Source of the DNA: Bradyrhizobium centrolobii
Lineage (GTDB): Bacteria; Pseudomonadota; Alphaproteobacteria; Rhizobiales; Xanthobacteraceae
NCBI RefSeq assembly: GCF_001641635.1
Contig: NZ_LUUB01000040.1
Location: 62,001-126,000 of the forward strand
Length of the DNA stretch: 64,000 bases
Reading direction: 5' to 3'
The position numbers and the translations under genes are program-made. Below the pieces are notes generated by a model, which worked only from the letters and a program-made list of their open reading frames with translations, was not told the origin of the DNA and did not search any database. Below, piece after piece: positions 42,543 to 51,040 of the stretch (within the stretch, counting starts at the first letter, position 1; each line of letters begins with the position of its first letter).

Positions 42543-43046
42543 TCAGGCGCCTCCCTGCTCCCAGGGCCGGGGCCACCGTTCAAGCAAATGGTCGAGCGAT
42601 AACGGTCCGGGGCCAAGGGCGATAACGGCTAACGCCAGGCCCGCCCATGGCAGATGAAAATTCGCCCAACCTTCCGGCACCACGAGCTGAATGACGCCGG
42701 TCATAACGAGAAGCCCGAGCGCGCTGAAGCGGGTTGCAAGGCCTATCACCAGCAGAACCGGGAGCACAATCTCGGCGATGCTGTCGAGATACGCGAACGC
42801 AGTCGGCAGCGGGAAATCATAGGCCTGGCCGAAAAAGTGCAGCTTGAACTCGTCTTCGAACAGGAATGTCGCAGCCGGCGACAGCGACAGGAAGCCATCC
42901 CATTTGGTCAGCCCTGATTTGAGGAAGGGCACGGCGAGTGCAATCCGCAGCACGGGTGGCGCCACGACCAGAGCAATGCGAGCAAGCCATTCTTTGACAT
43001 TTCGCACCGCATTCTCGACACTTGCGAAGTTCACAGGCGTGGTCAT
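42543..43046 (-). CDS. bufD: DoxX-family membrane protein of the bufferin operon
   Basis: The protein has 167 residues and four membrane helices; DoxX landmarks include VLRIALAVPFLKSGLTKWDG and FALYLDS-like FAYLDSIAEIVLPVLLVIGL. ATG overlaps the bufC stop by 4 bases. In bufferin operons a DoxX protein is the usual fourth gene. Its job is unproven; membrane redox or quinone-linked support of the secreted peptide has been suggested. The sigma factor gene follows after 73 bases. Confidence 0.85.
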   Translation of the reverse strand: MTTPVNFASVENAVRNVKEWLARIALVVAPPVLRIALAVPFLKSGLTKWDGFLSLSPAATFLFEDEFKLHFFGQAYDFPLPTAFAYLDSIAEIVLPVLLVIGLATRFSALGLLVMTGVIQLVVPEGWANFHLPWAGLALAVIALGPGPLSLDHLLERWPRPWEQGGA

Positions 43047-43831
43047 GTTCGCCTCACCTCTGTCGCAAGGCTGTAACCGACCAGGCCGCCTGCGCGCATG
43101 AGATCAGAAAGATTGGCCGACAGGTCGAAGCGCGGGTTGGCGATCAGAGCTGCCTCCAGAGCGGCGAGCACCGATCTTCCATCCATGAGCGCCCCGATGA
43201 ATTCCAGACTTCCCTCGGGAATCGATCGAACTTCAACGTCGGCCATAGGGCGAACGATGAGCACGTCCTCGCCTCCCGCGGCGAGATCCACCGGCGCCGG
43301 GACGCCGCCAGCGACATTCATCTGCCAGATCGTGAGCGCCGGGAATTGCGATCGGACGAGCCGAAGCGAAGGATGCAGCGCGAGCCGGATTGCGGGAAGC
43401 TGGTCGCTGGAAACGGCGGTGAACGCGCCGGGATCAATCGGTGAGGCCTCGGGCGCGTGATACGCCTCGGTCCAGGCGCGCTCGATGCGTGCAACATCTG
43501 CCAGATAGGGCAGCACGGCAGCCGGCTCGAATCGGGGGATGAAATCCGGAAAGCTGGCGCCATAATCCAGCAGGATCGGCGAGTGCGGCGGTTCGATCAT
43601 GACGTAGGCGCGCGCCATGGCCCGGAAGAACTCGTCGCCAACGATGCGGTGCACAGCCGGGAACGCATCCTTCAGGGTCTCTGTCAGGCCGACCACGACA
43701 TTGTTTCGATAGACGGCAAACCGTTTTTGACCCGGTTCACCGTCCGGACCGACAAGGCCATCGGGCATCGGCAGCCCGGGGTCGAGCAGGGCCGCGGCGA
43801 ACCCGCGTTGCCGTTCAGCGAGCGGCTGCAT
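43043..43831 (-). CDS. bufC: BufC (HvfC/DUF2063), partner of the MNIO enzyme
   Basis: The protein has 262 residues. The N-terminal domain is FAVYRNNVVVGLTETLKDAF then PAVHRIVGDEFFRAMARAYV, the standard DUF2063 signature. The C-terminal half has LRLVRSQFPALTIWQMN. It overlaps bufB by 17 bases. BufC binds the leader of the BufA precursor and presents it to BufB. Order bufA-bufB-bufC-doxX matches known operons. Confidence 0.9.
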   Translation of the reverse strand: MQPLAERQRGFAAALLDPGLPMPDGLVGPDGEPGQKRFAVYRNNVVVGLTETLKDAFPAVHRIVGDEFFRAMARAYVMIEPPHSPILLDYGASFPDFIPRFEPAAVLPYLADVARIERAWTEAYHAPEASPIDPGAFTAVSSDQLPAIRLALHPSLRLVRSQFPALTIWQMNVAGGVPAPVDLAAGGEDVLIVRPMADVEVRSIPEGSLEFIGALMDGRSVLAALEAALIANPRFDLSANLSDLMRAGGLVGYSLATEVRRT

Positions 43832-44714
43832 GGCGGACGGCCTCCGGTTTCGTTGCGAGCATGATCGCCTCGGCGCGGTCCGCCTCCCGCTTGAGCGTGG
43901 ACCAGGCCGGCACGTCGGCGTCCCATTCGATCAGCGTGGGAACCGGACCGATGAGGCGGACAGCGTGGGCGTAGAGATCCCAGACAACTTCGTCGACGGG
44001 GCGATTATGTGTATCGATCAGCAGCGCCCGTCCCTTGTCGTCGGTCTCTCTCGTGTAACCGGCCAGATGAATTTCCTGAACGTGGGTCAGCGGATACGCG
44101 TCTACATAGCGGAACGGATCCCATTGCTGGTTAGTCGAGGCGACGTAGACATTATTGACATCGAGAAGCAGGCCGCACCCGGTGCGTCGCACGACTTCCG
44201 CGATGAAGTCGATCTCCGAATAGGTGCTTTCGGCGAAGGCAAGATAGGTGGACGGATTCTCCAGCAGCATCCGGCGGCCGAGCGCATTCTGGACCTGGTC
44301 GATATGCTCGACGACACGGATGAGCGTCTCGGCGGTGTACGGCACCGGCAGCAGATCGTTGAGGAAGCTTGAATCGTGCGATGACCAGGCAAGATGTTCA
44401 GAGAACAGTCCTGGCGCATAGCGTCCGATCAGCTGGTTGAGACGTTGAAGATGATCCTCATCGAGCGGCCGATCGGCGCCGATCGAGAGTCCGACCCCGT
44501 GGAGCGACAGCGGGTATCGCTCGCGGATGGCCGACAAATAGCGATGCGGCGGGCCTCCCGCGCCCATGTAGTTTTCCGCATGCACCTCGAAGAAACCGAT
44601 GTCGGGTCGCTGCTCGACAATCGTGCGGTAATGCTCCGCCTTGAGGCCGACACCCCCACGCGCCGGGATTTGCTCTCTCGCGTCAAACGATGGAAGAGGC
44701 ACGGGTACCTCCAA
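43815..44714 (-). CDS. bufB: BufB, multinuclear non-heme iron oxidase (MNIO, DUF692)
   Basis: The protein has 299 residues in a TIM-barrel layout with the expected metal ligands: GVGLKAEHY, FFEVHAENYMG, LSLHGVGLSIG, LFSEHLAWSS, LLENPSTYL, LLLDVNNVYV, EIHLAGYTRE, LIDTHNRPV and TLIEWDADV. MNIO enzymes oxidise peptide Cys, for example to 5-thiooxazole, so that the peptide binds copper. The substrate should be the BufA product encoded 49 bases upstream. Cytoplasmic. Confidence 0.93.
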   Translation of the reverse strand: MEVPVPLPSFDAREQIPARGGVGLKAEHYRTIVEQRPDIGFFEVHAENYMGAGGPPHRYLSAIRERYPLSLHGVGLSIGADRPLDEDHLQRLNQLIGRYAPGLFSEHLAWSSHDSSFLNDLLPVPYTAETLIRVVEHIDQVQNALGRRMLLENPSTYLAFAESTYSEIDFIAEVVRRTGCGLLLDVNNVYVASTNQQWDPFRYVDAYPLTHVQEIHLAGYTRETDDKGRALLIDTHNRPVDEVVWDLYAHAVRLIGPVPTLIEWDADVPAWSTLKREADRAEAIMLATKPEAVRHAAAR

Positions 44715-44763
44715 TCAAAAAGAGAGGCGGGCGGGCAACTGCGTCCGCCCGCTCAACGCGACA

Positions 44764-45105
44764 TCAGGCCTTCGGCGTGAGGCTTCCCGGTCCCTTCGGC
44801 GTCTGCATGGTTGTGCAGGTGCCCTTGGCTTCGAGCTTGAACGCGTTGCCCTGGTAGTCGGCGGTGCTGGTCCCGGCGCAGGTTGTGCCCGCCCCCGCGT
44901 AGCAGTCGTTCTGCCCCTTGAGCGCCACGCCGAAACACTTCTCCATCTTGCCGCCTTCCAGGGCCTTCATCGTCATGGCCTGCTTTTCTTTCATCATTTT
45001 TTCCATCTCGGCCTTGTTCTGTGCCGTGGCCGGCGTGGCGGCGAGCGATCCAACAGCGGCGACAAAGGCGCCGGCGACGAGTGCAGATAGCGTGCGATTG
45101 GACAT
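44764..45105 (-). CDS. bufA: BufA bufferin precursor (DUF2282)
   Basis: The protein has 113 residues. A signal peptide ([20 protein letters not shown] ... ATPATAQ) is followed by a Lys-rich helix and a core with four Cys: Cys57 ([11 protein letters not shown]), Cys68 (NDCYAGAG), Cys76 (TTCAGTS) and Cys97 (KGTCTT). This matches bufferin 1 precursors, secreted copper-binding RiPPs whose inner Cys are modified by BufB/BufC. An EcfF-type promoter lies 80 bases upstream. It should buffer Cu, perhaps other thiophilic metals, in the periplasm. Confidence 0.92.
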   Translation of the reverse strand: MSNRTLSALVAGAFVAAVGSLAATPATAQNKAEMEKMMKEKQAMTMKALEGGKMEKCFGVALKGQNDCYAGAGTTCAGTSTADYQGNAFKLEAKGTCTTMQTPKGPGSLTPKA

Positions 45106-45185
45106 TCCTGTTCCTCCGATGGCGGGTTGCGGTGCGAGCGTAGGCAGTCGCCCGTGGCGGGCCGAATTGGTCCGCTAAAGGTCAA

Positions 45186-45210
45186 TTCGCTCGGGAAGCG
45201 GAAAGGTTAC
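45186..45210 (-). promoter_or_regulatory. EcfF/SigF-type promoter of the bufferin operon
   Basis: Minus strand: GTAACC (45210-45205), 15 bases, CGAA (45189-45186). bufA starts 80 bases downstream. The spacer is one base shorter than most other copies. Confidence 0.7.
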
Positions 45211-45253
45211 CTGGGCGAAAGCCCAATCTCGGCGGGATCCGACGCGCTTGCCC

Positions 45254-45976
45254 TTATGGCCTCAGCCATCCGGCATACAGGGCAGCTTGATAGCTGAAGT
45301 AGATGGCAGCCGCGAACATAAGCGCGGCGCCGATGCGCTCGGCCCAAAGCGTGAAGCGGCGTGTGTGGCTGAAGCTCGCGAGACTACCCGCCATTGTCGC
45401 GGTGACAACGATCGGAATCCCGCGGGCGAGACCGAAAGTGGCCATCAGCACCGCCCCCATCAGCGGGTCGGCCGTTCCGGCTGCCGCGGCCGCCACGGGG
45501 AACAGCAACGGCGTGCAGGCTGGGCAGGTCGATAGTCCGAATGGAAGGCCAAGCAGATAGCTGCCGATGAAGCTGCGGGTCGCCTTTGCCGAAGGCGCGA
45601 GCGTGGGGATGACAATATGGACGAGGCGCAGCAGCGCGAGCCCGGCCACGATCAGGATGACGGCAAGCAGGCCATAGGCAACAGCAAGATACCGCGCCAG
45701 GACCCGCATCACGGCAAAGCCCGCGAGCCCGAACAAGGCACCGATGACGGCGTCAACGGTGGCGATTCCGAGCACGAAGCCGACGGAGAGTCGCAATCCT
45801 ACGATACGTCGCTTGTTGACCGCCGCGCCCCGGCCCGCCGCGAGGCCAGCGGCGACCGAAATCAGTGGGAACGAGCTCGGAGCGATCCCGACGATGAGCC
45901 CGGCGAGCGCTACCAAGCCAATGGCGAACGGCGTCAGCCCCGTGATGTCCTGCAGTAAGGGCTCAAGGTCAATCAT
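45254..45976 (-). CDS. CcdA/DsbD-like membrane protein coupled to the P-type ATPase
   Basis: ATG 45976 overlaps the ATPase stop (ATGA); a longer frame upstream is a shadow. The 240 residues form six membrane helices with GLIVGIAPSSFPLISVAAGL in the first and GLPFGLSTCPACTPLLFPVA in the fourth. CcdA/DsbD normally has one Cys in each half. Here the first position is Ser (APSSFP) and the second is CPAC, so thiol exchange would need the CPAC pair alone. Cotranscription with a metal ATPase suggests reduction of metal-site thiols or a role in cation transfer. Confidence 0.78.
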   Translation of the reverse strand: MIDLEPLLQDITGLTPFAIGLVALAGLIVGIAPSSFPLISVAAGLAAGRGAAVNKRRIVGLRLSVGFVLGIATVDAVIGALFGLAGFAVMRVLARYLAVAYGLLAVILIVAGLALLRLVHIVIPTLAPSAKATRSFIGSYLLGLPFGLSTCPACTPLLFPVAAAAAGTADPLMGAVLMATFGLARGIPIVVTATMAGSLASFSHTRRFTLWAERIGAALMFAAAIYFSYQAALYAGWLRP

Positions 45977-48408
45977 GGACGCCGCTCGACCGGCTTGCCG
46001 ACGCTGAGGATCGCCTGGAAGAACAGCGACGGCTGGCCCCACAGCGAATTGAAGAAGATCGTCGTCACGCTCACCGCCATCGCCGCCATCGCCCACACCG
46101 GATAGACGAGGCCGGTCGCCGCCAGCGGCACGCCGATGCCGTTGAACAGGAAGGCGAGTGAGACATTCTGCAGCATCCTGCGATAGCTGCGGTGGCTGAT
46201 CTCGCGTGCGGTCACCAGTGCATCGAGCCTGTTCGACAGGACGATGATGTCGGCCGAATCGATGGCGGTGTCGGTACCGCCGCCCATGGCGATGCCGACA
46301 TCCGCCTGCATCAGCGCCGGCGCGTCGTTAATCCCATCGCCCACCATAGCCACCCGACCCCCGTGCTGGAACTGCCTGATGAGATCCGCTTTCTGGCCGG
46401 GCAGGACGCCGGCATGGACCTCGGTGATGCCGAGTTCGGCCGCAACCCGGCGGGCGTTGCGCTCATTGTCGCCTGTGACGAGCACGGTCTTAAGCCCAGC
46501 CTGCCGCAGCGCGGCCGTCGCTCCCGCGGCCTCCGGCCGCACGCTGTCGCTGAGCGCGAGCAGTCCGAGTGGCTGCTCATCCCGGGCGACGGCGACAACG
46601 GTGTGGCCCGACGCTTCGAGCCCCGCAATCCGGTCGGCCAGGTTGGCAAGCTCAACATTCTCGCTGATGAAGCGCGGGTTGCCGACGAGAACTGTTGTCG
46701 CACCGATGCGTGCGCGGCCCCCCTTGCCGGGAAAGGCTTCGAAGTCGCTGACATCCGGCGGCGTGATCCCCTGCTCGAAGGCGGCCGTGACGATCGCATC
46801 GGCCAAGGGATGTTCGGATGCTGCCTCTGCTGCGGCGGCAACGCCCAGCAATTCGGTCTCGCTGGCGCCGACAGCCTCGATCGCCACAAGTTGCGGCCGC
46901 CCCTCGGTGAGCGTCCCGGTCTTGTCGAGCACAATTTGGTTCACCAGACGATAGCCCTGGAATGCTTCGCCGGTGCGCATGAGAATGCCGCGCTCGGCGG
47001 CTTCGCCGGCGCCGCGCACGATCGACAGCGGCGCCGAGATGCCGACCGCGCAGGGATATCCCATGACGAGCACGCTGAGCCCTGCAAACACCGCCCGCTG
47101 CAGATCGGGAGTGACGCCCAGCATCCACGGGATTGCGATCCACCCGACCACGGCCAGCAGCGCAGTCAAGAGCACGGCCGGGGTGTAGACGACGAGGATA
47201 CGATCGACGAGATGCAGCAGTCCCGGCTTGAGCGCCCGGGCATCCTCGACCTCGCGTGCGATCCGCTGCAGGAAGCTTTCCTCGCCGACCGCCGTGACGC
47301 GAACCAGCAACGTTCCCATCCCGTTGATCGAACCGCCGATGACGCCATCGCCGACCGCGCGCTCGATCGGCACCGGCTCGCCGGTCACGAGGGCCTGGTC
47401 AACCGAGGAGTGACCTCCGATCACCTCTCCGTCGACCGGCACGCGCTCGCCGGGACGAACGCGAACCAGGTCGCCGACCACGACCCCCGCGATCGGAAGC
47501 TCCACCTCGCGGCCGTCACGCTGCACCCGCGCGACGTCCGGCTGCAGGTCGAGCAACCGTTTGACGGCCTGCGAGCTGCGCGTCTTGACAATGAGCGACA
47601 GCCATTCCGAGAACAGGTGATAGGTGGTGACCATGACCGCGACGGCAAAGAAGGGCGCCGTCGGATAACCCGGCCAATGGAAGATGAGGCCAATGAGGCC
47701 GCCCATGAGGCCGGCGAAAGCGCCGGCCTCCAGCAGCACGTGCTGATTGAGAATGCCGCGACGCAAGGCCTGATACGCCATCACGAGGATGTGCCGGGCG
47801 ATGCCGAAGACGAGGACGATCGCAAGCGCTCCCACCAGCCACGGCGTTGCCGGCGCAAGGCCCAGCGTCTCGCGGGAGACAAGCAGCGCTCCCGCAAGGA
47901 CGCCCAGTCCGACACCACCCGTCGCGGCGATCCACAGTCCCAGCGCGCGCAACACCAGGAACACCAAACCGATGAGGCCGAGTACGGCCGCAAGCGGAAG
48001 CATGGTCGACCAGAGGCCCGTAGGAGTTGCGATCAGCGCGATCGCGACCAGGCTGAAGGAGACGGCGACGAGGAAGCGCCGTCCCTCGCGCACGAGATCG
48101 CGCTCCTCGTCCTCAAACGGGCGCAGCTTGCGCGGATCGTGCAGCGTGTAGCCGATGTCCCGCAGCGTCTGTAGCAGCTCCCTCGGATCGGCCCGCGCCG
48201 GATCATATTCCACCAGCGCCTGCTCATGGGTCAGGCTGACTGCCACCTTGTCGACGCCTACTTTGCGGCCAAGCGCCTTCTCAATGGTGCTGGTGCAAAG
48301 CGAGCAATGGAGCCCGCCGATGCGGGCGCGGATACGCGCCCGATCCGGACGGCTCGCGGGTTCTTCGGTCCATAATGGAAGAGCTTCTGTACTCGCGGAA
48401 AGCGCCAT
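45973..48408 (-). CDS. P1B-type heavy-metal ATPase with N-terminal HMA and a YPC motif
   Basis: ATG 48408 behind GAGGAGGCGACC gives 811 residues; the frame runs further upstream but across the promoter. An HMA domain with GGLHCSLCTSTIEKA (Cys35, Cys38) precedes eight helices. The intramembrane metal motif reads LVMGYPCAVGISAPLS near 449, YPC rather than CPC or SPC. The DKTGTLTEG phosphorylation site lies near 495 and MVGDGINDAPAL is the hinge. It exports a thiophilic cation across the inner membrane. Which metal is unclear because YPC is not the well-studied Cu or Zn motif. The MerR-type promoter upstream and the MerR-HMA gene at 50 kb predict control by Hg(II) or a similar soft metal. Confidence 0.88.
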   Translation of the reverse strand: MALSASTEALPLWTEEPASRPDRARIRARIGGLHCSLCTSTIEKALGRKVGVDKVAVSLTHEQALVEYDPARADPRELLQTLRDIGYTLHDPRKLRPFEDEERDLVREGRRFLVAVSFSLVAIALIATPTGLWSTMLPLAAVLGLIGLVFLVLRALGLWIAATGGVGLGVLAGALLVSRETLGLAPATPWLVGALAIVLVFGIARHILVMAYQALRRGILNQHVLLEAGAFAGLMGGLIGLIFHWPGYPTAPFFAVAVMVTTYHLFSEWLSLIVKTRSSQAVKRLLDLQPDVARVQRDGREVELPIAGVVVGDLVRVRPGERVPVDGEVIGGHSSVDQALVTGEPVPIERAVGDGVIGGSINGMGTLLVRVTAVGEESFLQRIAREVEDARALKPGLLHLVDRILVVYTPAVLLTALLAVVGWIAIPWMLGVTPDLQRAVFAGLSVLVMGYPCAVGISAPLSIVRGAGEAAERGILMRTGEAFQGYRLVNQIVLDKTGTLTEGRPQLVAIEAVGASETELLGVAAAAEAASEHPLADAIVTAAFEQGITPPDVSDFEAFPGKGGRARIGATTVLVGNPRFISENVELANLADRIAGLEASGHTVVAVARDEQPLGLLALSDSVRPEAAGATAALRQAGLKTVLVTGDNERNARRVAAELGITEVHAGVLPGQKADLIRQFQHGGRVAMVGDGINDAPALMQADVGIAMGGGTDTAIDSADIIVLSNRLDALVTAREISHRSYRRMLQNVSLAFLFNGIGVPLAATGLVYPVWAMAAMAVSVTTIFFNSLWGQPSLFFQAILSVGKPVERRP

Positions 48409-48471
48409 GGTCGCCTCCTCAACCCGTTCCGCAGCATACTCGGCTGCAGGTGCTGCCCCGATCGACCCGCG

Positions 48472-48503
48472 AGCATGCACCCCGTACCAATATACGGAGT
48501 CAA
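48472..48503 (-). promoter_or_regulatory. MerR-type promoter/operator of the P1B ATPase
   Basis: Minus strand: -35 TTGACT (48503-48498), 20-bp spacer, -10 CATGCT (48477-48472). The spacer holds the dyad ACTCCGTAT-N4-GTACGGGGT (48500-48479). Nearly identical to the site at 50226-50257. Confidence 0.8.
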
Positions 48504-48682
48504 GGGACGATCGTTCACGCGCGGCGCGATTTTGCACCGGCCGGGCAGGGTGCGAGAAGCGAGACCGCAAACCCAGAGAAAATTCCGCGCACACGTAACG
48601 AAAGATGCCGCGGAACGAACCTCTCCAATATAGCTCGTTTCTCAGAACGGCTTCCTGGAAGCGAGAAATGGCTTGATGCGCA

Positions 48683-49426
48683 ATGCTGGATAAGGTTGGG
48701 CGGACTCTCGCGGGTTTCCTGAGCAGGGAGCGGCATGTCCACGGGGCTACGCCGCCCACCTCACCTGATCGCCTTCTCTCCAGCCTCGAACCCGCGGATG
48801 TTCTGCTAGTCGAGGGCAATTCCCAGATCAGCACCGCGATCAAGTATTTGACGCAGTCCACCTGGTCGCATGCCGCCCTCTATGTCGGCGTCCATGGCAA
48901 CGGGCGACTTGCCCGATCAACGCACTGCTTCGTCGAAGCCGATCTCATTGCGGGCGTTCGCAGCGTCGGTGTCGAGGCGTTCACCGGCATGCCCACCCGA
49001 ATTTGCCGCCCGGTAGGGCTCAACGAGGAAGAGTGTCGCGCCGTCGCCGATTTTGCGATCGCCCGGCTCGGACATCATTACGATCTGAAGAATGTCATTG
49101 ATCTCGCGCGGTATCTACTGCCGACCCCACCGGTCCCCACGCGATTTCGCCGGCGCATGATCGCATTCGGAAGCGGCGATCCTACGCGTGCCATCTGCTC
49201 CACGCTGATCGCGCAGGCCTTCCAGGCCGTGCATTATCCGGTGCTTCCTACCGTGGAGTATCGCGCCGCGGCAACAGAACAATGTCCTGATTGTGTTGAC
49301 GAGATCATGCACATCCGCCACCACTCTCTTTTTGCGCCGCGCGACTTCGACGTCTCTCCCTACTTTCGCATCGTCAAGCCGACGATCGAAGGCAAATTCG
49401 ATTTCAGAACACTGAAATGGGCCTGA
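48683..49426 (+). CDS. YiiX/permuted NlpC/P60-like hydrolase
   Basis: The protein has 247 residues. The permuted NlpC/P60 order is visible: TWSHAALYVGV carries the early His, and AICSTLIAQAFQAVHYPV the later Cys, the reverse of classical NlpC/P60. PADVLLVEGNSQISTAIKYL opens the domain. YiiX-like proteins cleave amide or ester bonds in lipids or peptides. There is no signal peptide, but the N-terminus could associate with membrane. The gene is divergent from the ATPase with about 275 bases between starts. Substrate unknown. Confidence 0.82.
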   Translation: MLDKVGRTLAGFLSRERHVHGATPPTSPDRLLSSLEPADVLLVEGNSQISTAIKYLTQSTWSHAALYVGVHGNGRLARSTHCFVEADLIAGVRSVGVEAFTGMPTRICRPVGLNEEECRAVADFAIARLGHHYDLKNVIDLARYLLPTPPVPTRFRRRMIAFGSGDPTRAICSTLIAQAFQAVHYPVLPTVEYRAAATEQCPDCVDEIMHIRHHSLFAPRDFDVSPYFRIVKPTIEGKFDFRTLKWA

Positions 49427-49494
49427 GCCTTTCGGAAGCGCGTGGGCGACGAGAGCGACCTGGTCTGCGGGCCAGACTCATCGGTGTTTCCCTG

Positions 49495-50208
49495 CTACGA
49501 TGGCCTGCCGACCACCGCATAGCCCGCCTTTTGCACGGCCACTACGAGGCGTTCCTCGTCCGTCGCTTGCGGATCGAACATGATGCGCGCCTCCTGGGCA
49601 TTAAAGGACACGGTTGCCTTCTGCACCCCTGGTTCTGCCGAGACGACCGCAGCGATCGTACGCGCGCAACCGTCACAGTGCATGCCGCCTATCTTGAAAA
49701 GAGCTGTCTTCATCCTTGATCCCTTCGCGGTTCGACCCCTGCGCTCAAGTTGATTAGACGGGCAGGCCGACGCCGGTTCCGATGATTCCGCTTCCCCTCT
49801 ACCTGGTCCGGCCAACGCATCGATGATTGTGCATGCGCGCAGAGCGCCACCGCCCGGGCAGGTCCCGATCAGCTGGTCGAGCGCCGACCGCATCTGCTGA
49901 AGCTTCGCGATCCTGCGATCGACCTCCCGGCGCTTGGTCATTGCCTGCGCTCGGATGTCACTGCAATCCGTGGCCGGATCGGCCCGTAGCGAGAGGAGCT
50001 CCAGGATTTCGCGCAGCGAGAAACCGAGGTCCTGCGCTTGCCGGATGAAACGGATGCGTTCAACGACAGCGCCTTCATAAACGCGATAGCCGCCGCTTCT
50101 CGGTCGCAACGGCCGCTCGATCAAGCCCCGGCGTTCGTAGAAGCGGATGGTTTCAATACCGACTCCCGCCTGCTCGGCGGCCCGGCTGATCGTCATTCCC
50201 TTGCCCAT
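49495..50208 (-). CDS. MerR regulator fused to a C-terminal HMA domain
   Basis: ATG 50208 (MGKGMTISRAAEQAGVGIET) gives 237 residues; a GTG 12 codons earlier would lie inside the operator. The MerR half ends with Cys in ATDCSDIRAQA and a GTCPGGGALRAC pair nine residues apart, the spacing of the Hg(II)-binding triad in Tn21-type MerR. After a linker an HMA domain follows, MKTALFKIGGMHCDGCARTI, with CxxC near 173-176. Its Met could start a separate protein, since AAGGGAT lies just before, but no stop separates the parts. It likely senses Hg(II) or Pb/Cd/Zn and drives the ATPase and its own promoter. Confidence 0.85.
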   Translation of the reverse strand: MGKGMTISRAAEQAGVGIETIRFYERRGLIERPLRPRSGGYRVYEGAVVERIRFIRQAQDLGFSLREILELLSLRADPATDCSDIRAQAMTKRREVDRRIAKLQQMRSALDQLIGTCPGGGALRACTIIDALAGPGRGEAESSEPASACPSNQLERRGRTAKGSRMKTALFKIGGMHCDGCARTIAAVVSAEPGVQKATVSFNAQEARIMFDPQATDEERLVVAVQKAGYAVVGRPS

Positions 50209-50225
50209 GGCGCACCTATCTGGAG

Positions 50226-50257
50226 AGAATGCACTCCGTACCACTGTACGGAGTCAA
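50226..50257 (-). promoter_or_regulatory. MerR-type promoter/operator of the MerR-HMA gene
   Basis: Minus strand: -35 TTGACT (50257-50252), 20-bp spacer, -10 CATTCT (50231-50226). The perfect dyad ACTCCGTAC-N4-GTACGGAGT spans 50233-50254. It is autoregulatory, because the gene start is 18 bases downstream. Confidence 0.85.
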
Positions 50258-50385
50258 GTCATTCCAAGCACCGCGGGGGCATCCGCCAGCACCCGCCGGT
50301 CCAACGAGCGGAGGCGATAAGCAGTCCTGCACCACTTTCATGAACAGCGGACTGCGCTCGCCCATCCGCTCTCTAGATCTGCTGG

Positions 50386-50688
50386 CTAACGTTGTGCAGC
50401 GTCGCTTGACCGGCTGGCCGACGTCAGCCATGGGTCCCCAGCATCGACAATGCAGGACAGACCGTCAGCGCGCGACAAGAGGATTGTCCACGTGCCAGCC
50501 GGCGAAACGAACACTTCCACCAGATGGCCGCTGCTGGACAATCCCTGGGCCATCACGACCTCCCCGAAATTATCCTTGAGCAAGGCGACGAAATCGGGCC
50601 GGCTCGCGCACAACTCAACCGCGCCGGCCGGGGTCGTCGTCAACGTGACAATCAAGGCGACCGCCGCAAGGCGGACGTATCGCAACAT
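50386..50688 (-). CDS. Small secreted protein of unknown function
   Basis: ATG 50688 behind GAAGGAGG gives 100 residues. The signal peptide MLRYVRLAAVALIVTLTTTP ends AGAVE, and the mature part is about 75 residues (LCASRPDFVALLKDNFGEVV, VEVFVSPAGTWTILLSRADG, LSCIVDAGDPW). Two Cys may pair. The NFGE...G...VSPAGTWT pattern recurs in small periplasmic proteins of rhizobia, but no function is known. It lies between the MerR-HMA gene and a CcdA-like gene, on the same strand as both. Confidence 0.72.
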   Translation of the reverse strand: MLRYVRLAAVALIVTLTTTPAGAVELCASRPDFVALLKDNFGEVVMAQGLSSSGHLVEVFVSPAGTWTILLSRADGLSCIVDAGDPWLTSASRSSDAAQR

Positions 50689-51040
50689 GGCGCCCTCCTT
50701 CAGGAAGGCCACGCACGACCATCGGCGAACCAAGGATCATTCCTGTGGCGAGCTTGTCGATGGTCGCTCAGCGTTCAACGGATACCTGGTGCTCGAGACC
50801 GAGAATATCAAGATCAGTGACTTTGTTGGACCGTCCATTGTCCACTGCGCCTAATCTTCCTGGAGAACTCTGTGGCATCGCGGTCTGCTCTCACTGGACC
50901 AACTCGCCCTCGAGAACGGATCGTCGCTCCGTCGGGCGGTCGCGACCTGATGAAAGGTCCCTACCCCCTTGAGCTTCTGAAGCTTGCCGGTCCCGCTCAC
51001 GACCTGCCACACGCCATTAATTTGAAAAAGTCGACGGGCT
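50689..51040. other. Gene-free stretch
   Basis: About 350 bases between the small secreted protein gene and the CcdA-like gene. No frame, RNA or repeat could be supported. Confidence 0.45.

Noticed and set aside
42118..44070. GTAACC sites inside coding sequence at about 42124 and 44056
   Set aside because: No CGAA at 15 or 16 bases, and both lie within genes in the wrong context.
46192..48174. 660-residue plus-strand frame opposite the P1B ATPase gene
   Set aside because: Antisense shadow of a GC-rich gene. It lacks domains, and the opposite frame has all P-type ATPase motifs.
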